DNA of 64,000 nucleotides from an uncultured Clostridia bacterium (GTDB taxonomy: Bacteria > Bacillota > Clostridia > Oscillospirales > Ruminococcaceae). The stretch spans positions 1-64,000 of the forward strand of contig CANQTP010000006.1 of NCBI GenBank assembly GCA_947626755.1, given 5' to 3'. This document shows, piece after piece, positions 32,674 to 41,597 of the stretch (position 1 is its first letter; each line of letters starts with the position of its first letter). The notes below the pieces were generated by a model, which made no database searches, was not told the DNA's origin, and saw only the letters and a list, made by a program, of their open reading frames with translations. Made by a program: the position numbers and the translations under genes.

Positions 32674-33543
32674 TCAATACATTGTAAGTTTGTCGGCAAT
32701 TTCGGAAAGGTCGTCCTGATTGTAAAAATCAATTGTAATACTTCCCGATTCGCCATTTTTTGAAACGATACGGACTTTCTTTTGCAGATGCTTTTCAAGA
32801 CTCAGCTGCATTTCGGTAAGGAAGTTCATATTCTGCCGCTGCTCTTTTTCCTTGGCAGGGGAACTGCTTTCGGGAGCGTTCTCCTCGGACTTCTTGGAAA
32901 GTGCTTTTTCAATGTCGCGGACGGTCATTTTCCCCGAAGAAGCGGCTTTTGCAATTGAGATCATCTCTTCCTCGGTCTCTGCGGCGGCGATGGCTTTTGC
33001 CTGTCCAACGGAAATATCGCCTTTCCGCAGCATATTTATCAGTTCTTCGGGAAGATTCAGCAGTCTTACGAAATTTGCAATAGTGGAACGCGACTTTCCG
33101 AGAGTTTTTGCAAGCTGATCCTGAGTCATATTATACTGATCCATTAAAGTGCGGTACGCGGAAGCTTCTTCCACGGGGTTCAGATCCTCGCGCTGGATAT
33201 TTTCGATAAGCGCGATCTGGGCTGTTTCGGAATCGGTAAATTCTTTAATTATAGCAGGAACTTCACTAAGTCCCAGCATACGGCAGGCGCGCCAACGGCG
33301 TTCTCCCGCGACTATCTGATAACCCGAACCAAGTGGGCGGACGATTATCGGCTGAATAAGTCCGTGTTCGCGGATACTGTCCGCAAGTTCCTGAATGGCG
33401 GCTTCGTTGAAATCCTGCCGCGGCTGATTCTTGTTAGGCTCGATCTCGGACATTCGCAGGGTGCGGGTGCTGTCGCTGTTGTCGCTGCTGTTGTCCCCGA
33501 AAAGTGCTTCAAGACCGCTGCCTAATGATTTTTTATCTGCCAT
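32674..33543 (-). CDS. parB: Chromosome partitioning protein ParB/Spo0J
   Basis: KKSLGSGLEALFGD, IEPNKNQPRQDFNEAAIQELADSIREHGLIQPI, AGERRWRACRMLGL. Confidence 0.94.
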   Translation of the reverse strand: MADKKSLGSGLEALFGDNSSDNSDSTRTLRMSEIEPNKNQPRQDFNEAAIQELADSIREHGLIQPIIVRPLGSGYQIVAGERRWRACRMLGLSEVPAIIKEFTDSETAQIALIENIQREDLNPVEEASAYRTLMDQYNMTQDQLAKTLGKSRSTIANFVRLLNLPEELINMLRKGDISVGQAKAIAAAETEEEMISIAKAASSGKMTVRDIEKALSKKSEENAPESSSPAKEKEQRQNMNFLTEMQLSLEKHLQKKVRIVSKNGESGSITIDFYNQDDLSEIADKLTMY

Positions 33544-33566
33544 GTTCCTGTTCCTTTCTTTCAGAA

Positions 33567-33582
33567 TGTTCCACGTGGAACA
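33567..33582. promoter_or_regulatory. parS site between parA and parB
   Basis: TGTTCCACGTGGAACA. Confidence 0.85.
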
Positions 33583-33585
33583 TTT

Positions 33586-34377
33586 TTATTTTGCCGTGTT
33601 CTGCTTTTCCGCTGCCTTTCGGCGTTTCAGAAATTCTGCCGTGAATGCTTCATATGCTTCCGCGCCTTTGGAGGACTTGTCGTAGTAAATTACAGGCTTT
33701 CCGAAACTTGGAGCTTCGCTTATGCGGACATTTCGGGGAATTACCGTGTTAAAAAGCTTGTTGGGGAAATATTTCTTTACTTCGTTTACAACCTGTGCGG
33801 TGAGGTTGAGACGGCTGTCATACATGGTGAAAAGTATTCCTTCAACGTCTATGGTGGGATTGTGCCGCTGCTTTACAAGGCGTATGGATTCTATCAGCTG
33901 GGAAAGTCCTTCCATGGAGAAGTATTCGCAAGTCATGGGAATAAGCACCGTATCGCAGGCGCAAAGCGCGTTTATCGGGATAAGCGACAGGGACGGGGGA
34001 CAGTCAAGAAGTATGTAGTCGTAGTCTTGTTTTATGGTGAGAAGCTGCATTTTCATGCGCTTATGCATATTATCAACTTCGATAAGTTCAATATCCGCAG
34101 CCGCAAGCGATGATGTAGAGGGTACAAGGGAAACGTTCTTGAATTCGGTTTTTATAACGGCGTCCTGTATTCTGCGGAGACCGAGCAGGACTTCATATGT
34201 GGAGACTTCCACTGATTTCTTTTTTATGCCGAAGCTGCTGGTGGTGTTTCCCTGCGCGTCCATATCCACGCAGAGGACTTTTTTATTTTTCTGTCCCAGA
34301 CAGGCGGCAAAGTTCACGACTGTTGTGGATTTTCCAACGCCGCCTTTCTGGTTTGCCACCGCGATTATTACTGCCAT
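33586..34377 (-). CDS. parA: Chromosome partitioning ATPase ParA/Soj
   Basis: MAVIIAVANQKGGVGKSTTVVNFAACLG deviant Walker A. Confidence 0.95.
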   Translation of the reverse strand: MAVIIAVANQKGGVGKSTTVVNFAACLGQKNKKVLCVDMDAQGNTTSSFGIKKKSVEVSTYEVLLGLRRIQDAVIKTEFKNVSLVPSTSSLAAADIELIEVDNMHKRMKMQLLTIKQDYDYILLDCPPSLSLIPINALCACDTVLIPMTCEYFSMEGLSQLIESIRLVKQRHNPTIDVEGILFTMYDSRLNLTAQVVNEVKKYFPNKLFNTVIPRNVRISEAPSFGKPVIYYDKSSKGAEAYEAFTAEFLKRRKAAEKQNTAK

Positions 34378-34454
34378 TATGCTCCGTCCTTTCATTCATA
34401 ATAAACCTATTATACCACACTTTTATATATATTGCAAGCAAAATTTATAGTTAT

Positions 34455-34627
34455 AGAGTTGAGAGTTGAGAGGCAGGCTGAGCCTGCACCCAGTCAGACA
34501 ATGTTTAGTTATTTCCCGCCTAAGTATACCGTGCATTAAGTAAAGTTACATCTGCAAAAGCATTAAGTGCAGAAATATAAGTGTTTCTGCAATATCTCAA
34601 CTCTCCACTCTTAACTCTCAACTCTTG
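34455..34627. repeat. Composite repeat upstream of parA
   Basis: gagttgagagttgagag, gcaggctgagcctgc, arm, tgcaatatctcaactctccactcttaactctcaactc. Confidence 0.85.
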
Positions 34628-34714
34628 TTAGAAAATGCTTATTATGATATAATAAATTTATAAAAATATGTAAGATTTCCCTCTGAATGTTGTTATTATA
34701 AGTAGAGAGCAAAA

Positions 34715-34793
34715 TCAGCTTTGCTTTATGCGCGATGTGTATAAAGTTGATTTAAACAAAATAAAACCTGAAAGGGTGCAGGCTCAGCCTGCT
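34715..34793. repeat. Diverged partial arm plus GCAGGCTCAGCCTGC
   Basis: cagctttgctttatgcgcgatgtgt...aaaacctgaaagggtgcaggctcagcctgc. Confidence 0.65.
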
Positions 34794-34837
34794 TGTTATT
34801 ATAAATAGAAAGCAAAATTCAGCCTTGAGGTGAAATT

Positions 34838-35398
34838 ATGGACGATAAAGATATTATAAAAATGTACTGGGACAGGGATCAGCGGGCAATTTCCGAAACG
34901 TCGGTAAAGTACGGTCCTTACTGTACGGCAATTGCGGTGAATATCCTGAACGACCTGAGAGACGCCGAGGAATGCGTCAACGATACATATATAAATACTT
35001 GGGAAACTATCCCGCCCAATAAGCCCGTGATACTGTCGGCATTTCTCGGGAAAATTGTGAGAAACCTCTCTTTTAATAAGTATAAGCACGAACACAGACA
35101 GAAACGCGGCGGATTTGAGATAGAAATTATCCTTGACGAACTCTGCGAGATCGTTTCCGATACCGAAAATGTGGAGGACAGCGTTATCGGGAATGAACTT
35201 TCGGAAGCCGTGAATAGGTTTGTAAGCAAACTCCCCAGCGAAAAGCAGTATATTTTCGTCAGGCGGTATTGGTATTCCGACAGCCTGAAAACTATTGCGG
35301 GGAAATGCAGCCGCACGGAAAATTCCGTTTCCGTGGAGCTTAACCGTATCCGCGGGAAATTAAAAACCTACCTTAACGAAAGGGGTTATGACATATGA
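34838..35398 (+). CDS. ECF-type sigma-70 family RNA polymerase sigma factor
   Basis: DAEECVNDTYINTWETIPP (region 2), LPSEKQYIFVRRYWYSDSLKTIAGKCSRTENSVSVELNRIRGKLKTYL (region 4). Confidence 0.88.
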   Translation: MDDKDIIKMYWDRDQRAISETSVKYGPYCTAIAVNILNDLRDAEECVNDTYINTWETIPPNKPVILSAFLGKIVRNLSFNKYKHEHRQKRGGFEIEIILDELCEIVSDTENVEDSVIGNELSEAVNRFVSKLPSEKQYIFVRRYWYSDSLKTIAGKCSRTENSVSVELNRIRGKLKTYLNERGYDI

Positions 35399-37128
35399 AG
35401 AAGGAAAAATTCTACGAGATCCTCGGCGATCTGGACGAGAATATAATAAAAGCCGCCGAAACCCCTCCCGCAAGAAAAGCGAAATTTGCGTGGATAGGTT
35501 ACGGAACGGCTATTGCTGCCTGTGTTGCTCTTATTATAGGCATCGGAACTCTTGTAAAATATCCGAGCGATAATATTTCCACCGATACAACGATCCAACC
35601 TATTACAAGCGAAACTTCAGCTTCCGTGTCGGTGAATACCTTTACCGCACCGCCCGAAGAAACTTCCGTTACCGTGGCAGTGTCTTCCGAGACAACTGTT
35701 GAAACTTCGGAAACGCCTGCTGTTACAGAGTCCGAAACAGTCACGGCAATTCCCACAGCAACGGAGACTACAGCGAAAACAACAAATTCCGAAACTGCAA
35801 AAACGGAGACAATGGCAGCTTCCGAACCGCCGATTTCAGAAGTAACATCATATCTTCCTTTGACTCCCGAAAATTACATAAGCAATGAAAATATCATGAC
35901 TCTTGCTTCCGCAGAATATCCCGTAATGCCGCAGTATTCCGAGGAGGACAGAGAAGAACATAATACTTGGCTCACTGCCAGACGTGAGCTGCGGGATCAG
36001 CCCGAAATATATGCCGACTGTTTTGACGATTTCTTTATAAACAGTGCTAAAACTTTTCTTTCCGAAAGCAAAAACGGCAATAAAATTTATTCGCCCGTCA
36101 GTCTTTATGTTGCTCTTGGAATGTGCGCGGAGATAACCGAAGGCAATACAAGACAGCAGATACTTGACGCGCTTTCGCAGAATGATATGGATTTTCTCCG
36201 TAAATATGTAAAAGCCGTCTGGCTGTCAAATTATTCTGACGACGGACTTGCGGAATGTATCTTTGCGGATTCGCTCTGGACAAACAGCGAACTTGCCTAT
36301 GAGCAAAGCACCGTTGACTCTCTTGCGGAAAATTACTTTGCATCGGTCTTTTCGGGAGATCCGTGTTCTTACGAATATAACAAAATGTTTCAGGACTGGG
36401 TCAGCGAGCAGACAAAGGGTATGTTTATCCCCGCGTCGGACAGTGTAATGTCCCCCGAAATGGTGTTCACGCTTGCATCGACCGTATATTACAGCGGAAA
36501 ATGGGAAAGCAAATTCCGCGAAAGCGAAACAAGACCCGCCGTGTTCCATTCACCAAACGGCGATACGGAATGTGATTTTATGAATCAGACAACTGTCGAT
36601 GAATATTATTGGGGCGGCAAATTTGCAGCTATAGCGATGGATCTTGAATACAACGGCGGAATGCGGATAATTCTTCCCGATGAAGGAGTTGCCCCCGAGG
36701 AGCTTTTCAGCGATGAACAAGCTGTAAAATTTATGCTTGCGGATCGTCCTTCGTTATATCAGAGCAGAAAATATACGATGATAAATATTTCCGTACCGAA
36801 ATTTGATGTTTCTTCGGATATAGACCTTGAGGACGGACTCAGACAAATGGGGATCACCGATATATTTGACAGTACAAAGTCGGATTTTACCCCGCTTACA
36901 GACGATACGGACATTATAGAATTTGACGCTAAGCAAAATACCCGAGTCCTTATAGATGAAAACGGCTGCAAGGCTTCGGCGCTGACCGTAATGCCGGCAG
37001 CCGGTGCGGGAGAACCCGATGAGAAAGTTGATTTTATAGCCGACAGACCGTTCATATTTGAAATTGTCAGCGAAACAGGATTCCCGCTGTTTGTTGGTAT
37101 TGTTAATTTTCCAGCCGCCGCAAGCTAA
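35395..37128 (+). CDS. Membrane-anchored serpin: cytosolic anti-sigma-like N-terminus, one TM, Thr/Glu-rich linker, serpin domain
   Basis: TM GTAIAACVALIIGIGTLV; serpin motifs NKIYSPVSLYVALGMCAEITEGNTRQQI, STVYYSGKWESKF, IDENGCKASALTVMPAAG, DRPFIFEIV; ATGA overlap with the sigma gene. Confidence 0.88.
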   Translation: MKKEKFYEILGDLDENIIKAAETPPARKAKFAWIGYGTAIAACVALIIGIGTLVKYPSDNISTDTTIQPITSETSASVSVNTFTAPPEETSVTVAVSSETTVETSETPAVTESETVTAIPTATETTAKTTNSETAKTETMAASEPPISEVTSYLPLTPENYISNENIMTLASAEYPVMPQYSEEDREEHNTWLTARRELRDQPEIYADCFDDFFINSAKTFLSESKNGNKIYSPVSLYVALGMCAEITEGNTRQQILDALSQNDMDFLRKYVKAVWLSNYSDDGLAECIFADSLWTNSELAYEQSTVDSLAENYFASVFSGDPCSYEYNKMFQDWVSEQTKGMFIPASDSVMSPEMVFTLASTVYYSGKWESKFRESETRPAVFHSPNGDTECDFMNQTTVDEYYWGGKFAAIAMDLEYNGGMRIILPDEGVAPEELFSDEQAVKFMLADRPSLYQSRKYTMINISVPKFDVSSDIDLEDGLRQMGITDIFDSTKSDFTPLTDDTDIIEFDAKQNTRVLIDENGCKASALTVMPAAGAGEPDEKVDFIADRPFIFEIVSETGFPLFVGIVNFPAAAS

Positions 37129-37135
37129 GGCTTTT

Positions 37136-37328
37136 TAGAGAGTTGAGAGCTGAGATATTGCAGAGACGGTTATATCATAGGTCTCAACTTTTTGCAGATT
37201 AAACTTTTCTTAATGCACGGTATACGTTAGACTGAAAATCACTAAAATTTGCCTGAAAGCGTGCAGGCTCAGCCTGCTCTCAACTCTCAACTCTTAACTC
37301 TCAACTCTTTTTCAGGCTCTCAACTCTT
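37136..37328. repeat. Composite repeat between serpin and sbcC
   Basis: agagttgagagctgagatattgca, arm gcacggtatacgttagactgaaaatcac, gcaggctcagcctgc, CTCAACT array. Confidence 0.85.
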
Positions 37329-37336
37329 ACGAATGC

Positions 37337-40300
37337 TCACAACTCTGAGACGACATAATTATCAATTATCATAGAGCCGCCTTGAGCTGTTTTTTTGACT
37401 TCAATGCAGCAGGGGATAACATTCCGCAGTTCTTCAACGTGGGAAATTATTCCAATACTGCTCTTTCCGTTTGAAAGGCTGCAAAGTACGCTGATCGCTT
37501 CTTTAAGGGAATTACTGTCAAGAGAGCCGAAACCTTCGTCAATGAACATGGCGTCAATGCGAATCCCGCCTGAACGGCTCTGCGCCACTGCGGAAAGTCC
37601 CAAGGACAGCGCAAGGGAAATGAGGAATTTTTCTCCGCCCGAAAGCCCCTTTACGCCGTATCTTACATCTCCTTCGGAAAGCGTGTTTTCAACTTCAAGA
37701 TCAAGTCCCGATTTGGAATTTGCCGCAAGTTCGGTTTTAACGCGGAGGCGGAACATTCCGCCGTGAATGTCCGAGAGAATTCTGTTAGCTTCCGAAACAA
37801 CAAGACTCAGCATCATACTTAGAACATAGCGTGTAAAGGAAATTCCCTTGTCACCCCGCATAAATCTGGCGAACTCTATGCGCTTGCCGTTCTTCTCGGC
37901 GGCGGCTCGGAATTTCTCGTAACGTTCGGAATAGTTTTTGAGAACTTCTCCAAGATGTGTGATGCGGTCGGTGCAAAGAGTATGTTCTTTTGAAAGGCTG
38001 TCGTAATTTTCTTTTGCAAGAGCGGCTTTTTCGGAAAGTTTTGCGGTGTCGGGCGGCTCTTTTCCCGAAAGTTTTTCGGAAAGTTCCTTAACGGTGTTTT
38101 CCGCAAGCAATCGGCTGTCGGAATATTCCTTGACATTTCGGGAATATTCCTCGGCGGCGGCTTCGGGAAGAAGCGATGTTCTGAAACTTTCCTCATCGGG
38201 AATTTCTGCGGCGGAAAGCTTTTGCAGGAAAGCAGCTTCCGCGCTTGAAAGACGGTTTTCCGCGGAGGAAAGCTCCTCTTTTGCCTGTGAAAGCGAGGTT
38301 TCCGCGCCTGTAAGATGTTTCTGCGAATTTTCAAATGCCAAGTCGGCGGCTTTCTTTTCCTCCGAAAGTTTTCCGATCTCCGCTTTTATGCCGTTTATTT
38401 TCAGAATATAGCTTTGCTTGTCGGGACAATCCTTTGAAAGACGGGTATTTAAAACGGCAATTTCCGTTTCCGCAGCTGTTTTTTGTTGTTTGAGATCTTC
38501 AATATCATTTGAAATTTTCTTTTTGCTGTTTTCAAGATCCTGCTTCTGCGTTTCAAGTGCGGAAATGCGGTTTTTCAGTTCGGGAATAAGCCTGTCCTGC
38601 GCTTCAGCTTCGGAAAGTCTGTCCGCCGTTTCCCTGAAAATTTCGGGGGAATAGCCTGTCTTCAAAATTACATTTTTGCAGTCGGAAATATATTTCTGCG
38701 CGTTGTTTACGCGTTCCTGCCGTGCGGCTTTTGCTTCTTTGATCTTTGAAAGTTCCTCTCCTGCGGCATCGAAATTGTCACGGGCGGTCTTTACCTGCTC
38801 GGAAGTGACATTTTCCGCAGAAAAGTGCGCGGGGGCGGGGTGGGAAAGGCTTCCGCAGACGGGGCAGGGACGTCCTTCTTCAAGCTTTGAGGAAAGCTCC
38901 GCCGCCGCATTTTCAAAATATATCCTGTAAAGACGGTCATACTCCGCACCGAAAGCGTTCTTTTTGCTTTCAAGTGAAGCTTCGCTTTCGGAAAGTTTCT
39001 CTATTTCCGCAAGAATACCGTTCAGCGCGTTTTCGTAAGTGCGCAGATTTTCATAACTTTCCCTGCCCTTGTCAAGCAAGGCTTTTTTCTTGGTAAGTTC
39101 GGGAATTTTGCGGGAAAACTCCGAAAGGATCTGTTCCTGCTTTGCTTTTGCGGCTGAAATATCCGCGTCGGTCTTTTGAACGGAATTGTTCGCGATCTCA
39201 AGTTGTGAAGCTTTTTCGGAAATTTTTTTTGCAAATGCGGCGGCGCTTTTTTTCGCAAGATCAATTTTTTCATATGCTTCCGAAAATTCTTCTAAAACGG
39301 CAAGTTCGCTTTTCAGCGCGGAAATGCGTTCTTCCGTTCCTGCGGTCTCGGCGCGTTTTTCAAGAAGCTTTTCATACTCCGATTTTGCGGCGGTATGGGC
39401 ATTTTCCGCATCGGAAAGCGCCTTTTTTCTTGCGGAAATATCCTGCCGCGCGCCGCAAAGTGAAATGTATTCGGGACGCGCTTTTAAAGCCTTTTCATGC
39501 ATTGAAAGCAAGCTGTTTATCCGTGAAACTTCCTCTGCCTTGCCGTTTAATTCATCAAGGGAAAGCTTTGCCTTTTTAAGTTTGTCAAAATCTGCGGTAA
39601 TGGCGCTTGCTTCCGCAAGAGCTTTTTGCGCAATTTCAAATTCCAAGCCAGCGGCTTTTACTTTCGGGGAAAGTTCATTCAACTTTTCGGAAAGTTCTTT
39701 TGATTCTTCGGAAAGCTGTTCGATACTTTCTGCCTTTTCCGCAGCGAGAAGCGCGTTAAGTTCCGTTTCCTCGGTTTTCAGAGTCCTGCGTTCTTCCTCA
39801 GCCGTTTCCGCAAGTTTTTTGGAAAGCAGAGTGAACTTTTCCGCGCCGAAAAGCGTGGAAAGTATCTTTTCTTTTTCGTCGCTTCCCGATGTGAGAAGCC
39901 GTTCAAACTTTCCCTGCGGCAGAATGATGACCTGACGGAACTGCTCCGCGGAAAGTCCTGTAAGTTCCTCGGCTTTCTGTCTTACAAAAACTTGTTTCGG
40001 ATTTTCAAAGAACGGGATAAATTCGGCCGAATTTTCGTCAAGGTGAAAACAATCCTGCTTTGTTTCAAGTTTCTTGCTCCGTGGTGTAAAACCGATATAG
40101 CGGGTAAATTTGTATCTTTTGCTGCCGATCTCAAAAATAAACTCCACTTCGGTGGGAATGTCGGCAGCTTCGGGGAGAGCGCAGCGCATTTCGGAACGTT
40201 CGCCGCCGCTGGATTCCCCGTAAAGCGCATACATCATTGCATCAAGAATGGTGGTTTTTCCCGCGCCCGTTTCTCCATGGATAAGGAACAGCGCGCCCGC

Positions 40301-40372
40301 TTTTTCAAAGTCAACTTCGGTTTTCCGTGCATAGGACGCAAAGGCTTGGAAACTTACTTTTATAGGTTTCAT
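37337..40372 (-). CDS. sbcC: AAA-family exonuclease subunit SbcC
   Basis: IHGETGAGKTTILDAMMYALYG, zinc-hook CPVCG, GLSGGEKFLISLALSLGLS, DEGFGSLD. Confidence 0.95.
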   Translation of the reverse strand: MKPIKVSFQAFASYARKTEVDFEKAGALFLIHGETGAGKTTILDAMMYALYGESSGGERSEMRCALPEAADIPTEVEFIFEIGSKRYKFTRYIGFTPRSKKLETKQDCFHLDENSAEFIPFFENPKQVFVRQKAEELTGLSAEQFRQVIILPQGKFERLLTSGSDEKEKILSTLFGAEKFTLLSKKLAETAEEERRTLKTEETELNALLAAEKAESIEQLSEESKELSEKLNELSPKVKAAGLEFEIAQKALAEASAITADFDKLKKAKLSLDELNGKAEEVSRINSLLSMHEKALKARPEYISLCGARQDISARKKALSDAENAHTAAKSEYEKLLEKRAETAGTEERISALKSELAVLEEFSEAYEKIDLAKKSAAAFAKKISEKASQLEIANNSVQKTDADISAAKAKQEQILSEFSRKIPELTKKKALLDKGRESYENLRTYENALNGILAEIEKLSESEASLESKKNAFGAEYDRLYRIYFENAAAELSSKLEEGRPCPVCGSLSHPAPAHFSAENVTSEQVKTARDNFDAAGEELSKIKEAKAARQERVNNAQKYISDCKNVILKTGYSPEIFRETADRLSEAEAQDRLIPELKNRISALETQKQDLENSKKKISNDIEDLKQQKTAAETEIAVLNTRLSKDCPDKQSYILKINGIKAEIGKLSEEKKAADLAFENSQKHLTGAETSLSQAKEELSSAENRLSSAEAAFLQKLSAAEIPDEESFRTSLLPEAAAEEYSRNVKEYSDSRLLAENTVKELSEKLSGKEPPDTAKLSEKAALAKENYDSLSKEHTLCTDRITHLGEVLKNYSERYEKFRAAAEKNGKRIEFARFMRGDKGISFTRYVLSMMLSLVVSEANRILSDIHGGMFRLRVKTELAANSKSGLDLEVENTLSEGDVRYGVKGLSGGEKFLISLALSLGLSAVAQSRSGGIRIDAMFIDEGFGSLDSNSLKEAISVLCSLSNGKSSIGIISHVEELRNVIPCCIEVKKTAQGGSMIIDNYVVSEL

Positions 40373-40373
40373 A

Positions 40374-41516
40374 TCAGACACCCTCCTTATCATCGGATTC
40401 AACGGCGGCGAAAGCTTCGGCAAGCCAGCCAAGCTCGTCCTCGTCCGCTTCCTGATCCCGCTGTTCTTTAAGATAAAGTTTTGCAAGGGAAATAATGTCG
40501 AGTTCGGCGGCTTTTTCGGAAATTTCGGCAGTATTTACACTGTCTGAGCTCTTTTTTCCTATGAATCGGATCAGATTAGGGTAAATTTCCTTCATTTTCA
40601 TGTGGATCCCACTGTTATTGTATTGATCGGTAACGATCATTTTTATAAGATCCGACTTATTTTCATCTGTTTCGGAATTTTTCAGGATATTTTCATATGT
40701 ATCTTCAATGACCCGCAGGCGGTACTCTTCGGGAGCAGGCAGTTCCGAAATGGTTTTCGTGTCCGTGTCGAAAATTGTAAAGGTCTTTTGCTGTACACCC
40801 TCGCTAAAAGCATAGGGCAGGGGAGTGCCGCTGTACCTTACTATGGTTTTTGTGACGGGGGAATAGAGAGTCTGGGGTTTGTGGATATGTCCGAGGGCAA
40901 CATAGTCAAAGCCGTCAAAAGCGGAAAGGGGAATGCGGTCCGCGCCGCCTACCGAAGCGGAAGCATTTGCGGAAATGTCGCTTTCGGCGGGATAAGCACC
41001 TGCGGCAAAACAGTGAGCAGAAAGGATATTGCATTTATCAGGATCCGCTTCGTCAAGAATTTTCTTAGCGGCAGCTTCCATAACGCTTGCGGCAGTGGGT
41101 TTGCAGTTAAGGATAAGCGCGGCATATGAAGGATTGAAGTATGGCATAGAGTAAATGGCGGCATTTCCGATAATGACGGGCTTGAACGCGTCCTCAAAAT
41201 TTCCCGAAATATAAAGATTTGCGGCTTTTAAAAGTTCGCTGCATGAGGAAAGACGAGCCGCGCCGTCATGGTTTCCCGCACAGACTATGACGGGGATCTT
41301 CATTCCGAGACAAAGCTCCGAAACCAGATCGCTCCAACATTTTATAGCTTCCGCGGAAGCTACCGAGTTGTCGAAAACATCTCCCGCAATTATCACCGCA
41401 TCGGCATTTCCGGCGGCTTTGCAAAAGCTTTTGCAGAAGTTCTGCTGATAATGCAAAAGCGGAGTATTTATCAGTGAGATCCCGATATGCAGATCGGAAG
41501 TGTGAAGTATTTTCAT
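40374..41516 (-). CDS. sbcD: Exonuclease subunit SbcD
   Basis: MKILHTSDLHIG, VIIAGDVFD, VCAGNHDG, YVALGHIHKPQ. Confidence 0.95.
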   Translation of the reverse strand: MKILHTSDLHIGISLINTPLLHYQQNFCKSFCKAAGNADAVIIAGDVFDNSVASAEAIKCWSDLVSELCLGMKIPVIVCAGNHDGAARLSSCSELLKAANLYISGNFEDAFKPVIIGNAAIYSMPYFNPSYAALILNCKPTAASVMEAAAKKILDEADPDKCNILSAHCFAAGAYPAESDISANASASVGGADRIPLSAFDGFDYVALGHIHKPQTLYSPVTKTIVRYSGTPLPYAFSEGVQQKTFTIFDTDTKTISELPAPEEYRLRVIEDTYENILKNSETDENKSDLIKMIVTDQYNNSGIHMKMKEIYPNLIRFIGKKSSDSVNTAEISEKAAELDIISLAKLYLKEQRDQEADEDELGWLAEAFAAVESDDKEGV

Positions 41517-41597
41517 AGCAGTTCTCCTTATAAAAATAAGAGCCGGATCGCTCCACGTCTGATGCCATGGGTACGATCCGGCTCCGATCGTTTCTTA

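Noticed and set aside
28514-33582. TGTTCCACGTGGAACA as terminal repeats of a mobile element
   Set aside because: Matches parS consensus TGTTNCACGTGNAACA and clusters around parAB/noc near oriC; explained as parS, although the GNAT bracketing is kept as an observation.
38046-39935. Several Ser/Phe-rich plus-strand ORFs
   Set aside because: Antisense to the SbcC coiled coil, a biased-composition artefact.
41540-41584. GAGCCGGATCG...CGATCCGGCTC hairpin as a mobile element or RNA gene
   Set aside because: Most likely a transcription end structure between glgP and sbcD; no T-run strong enough to annotate and no other copies seen.
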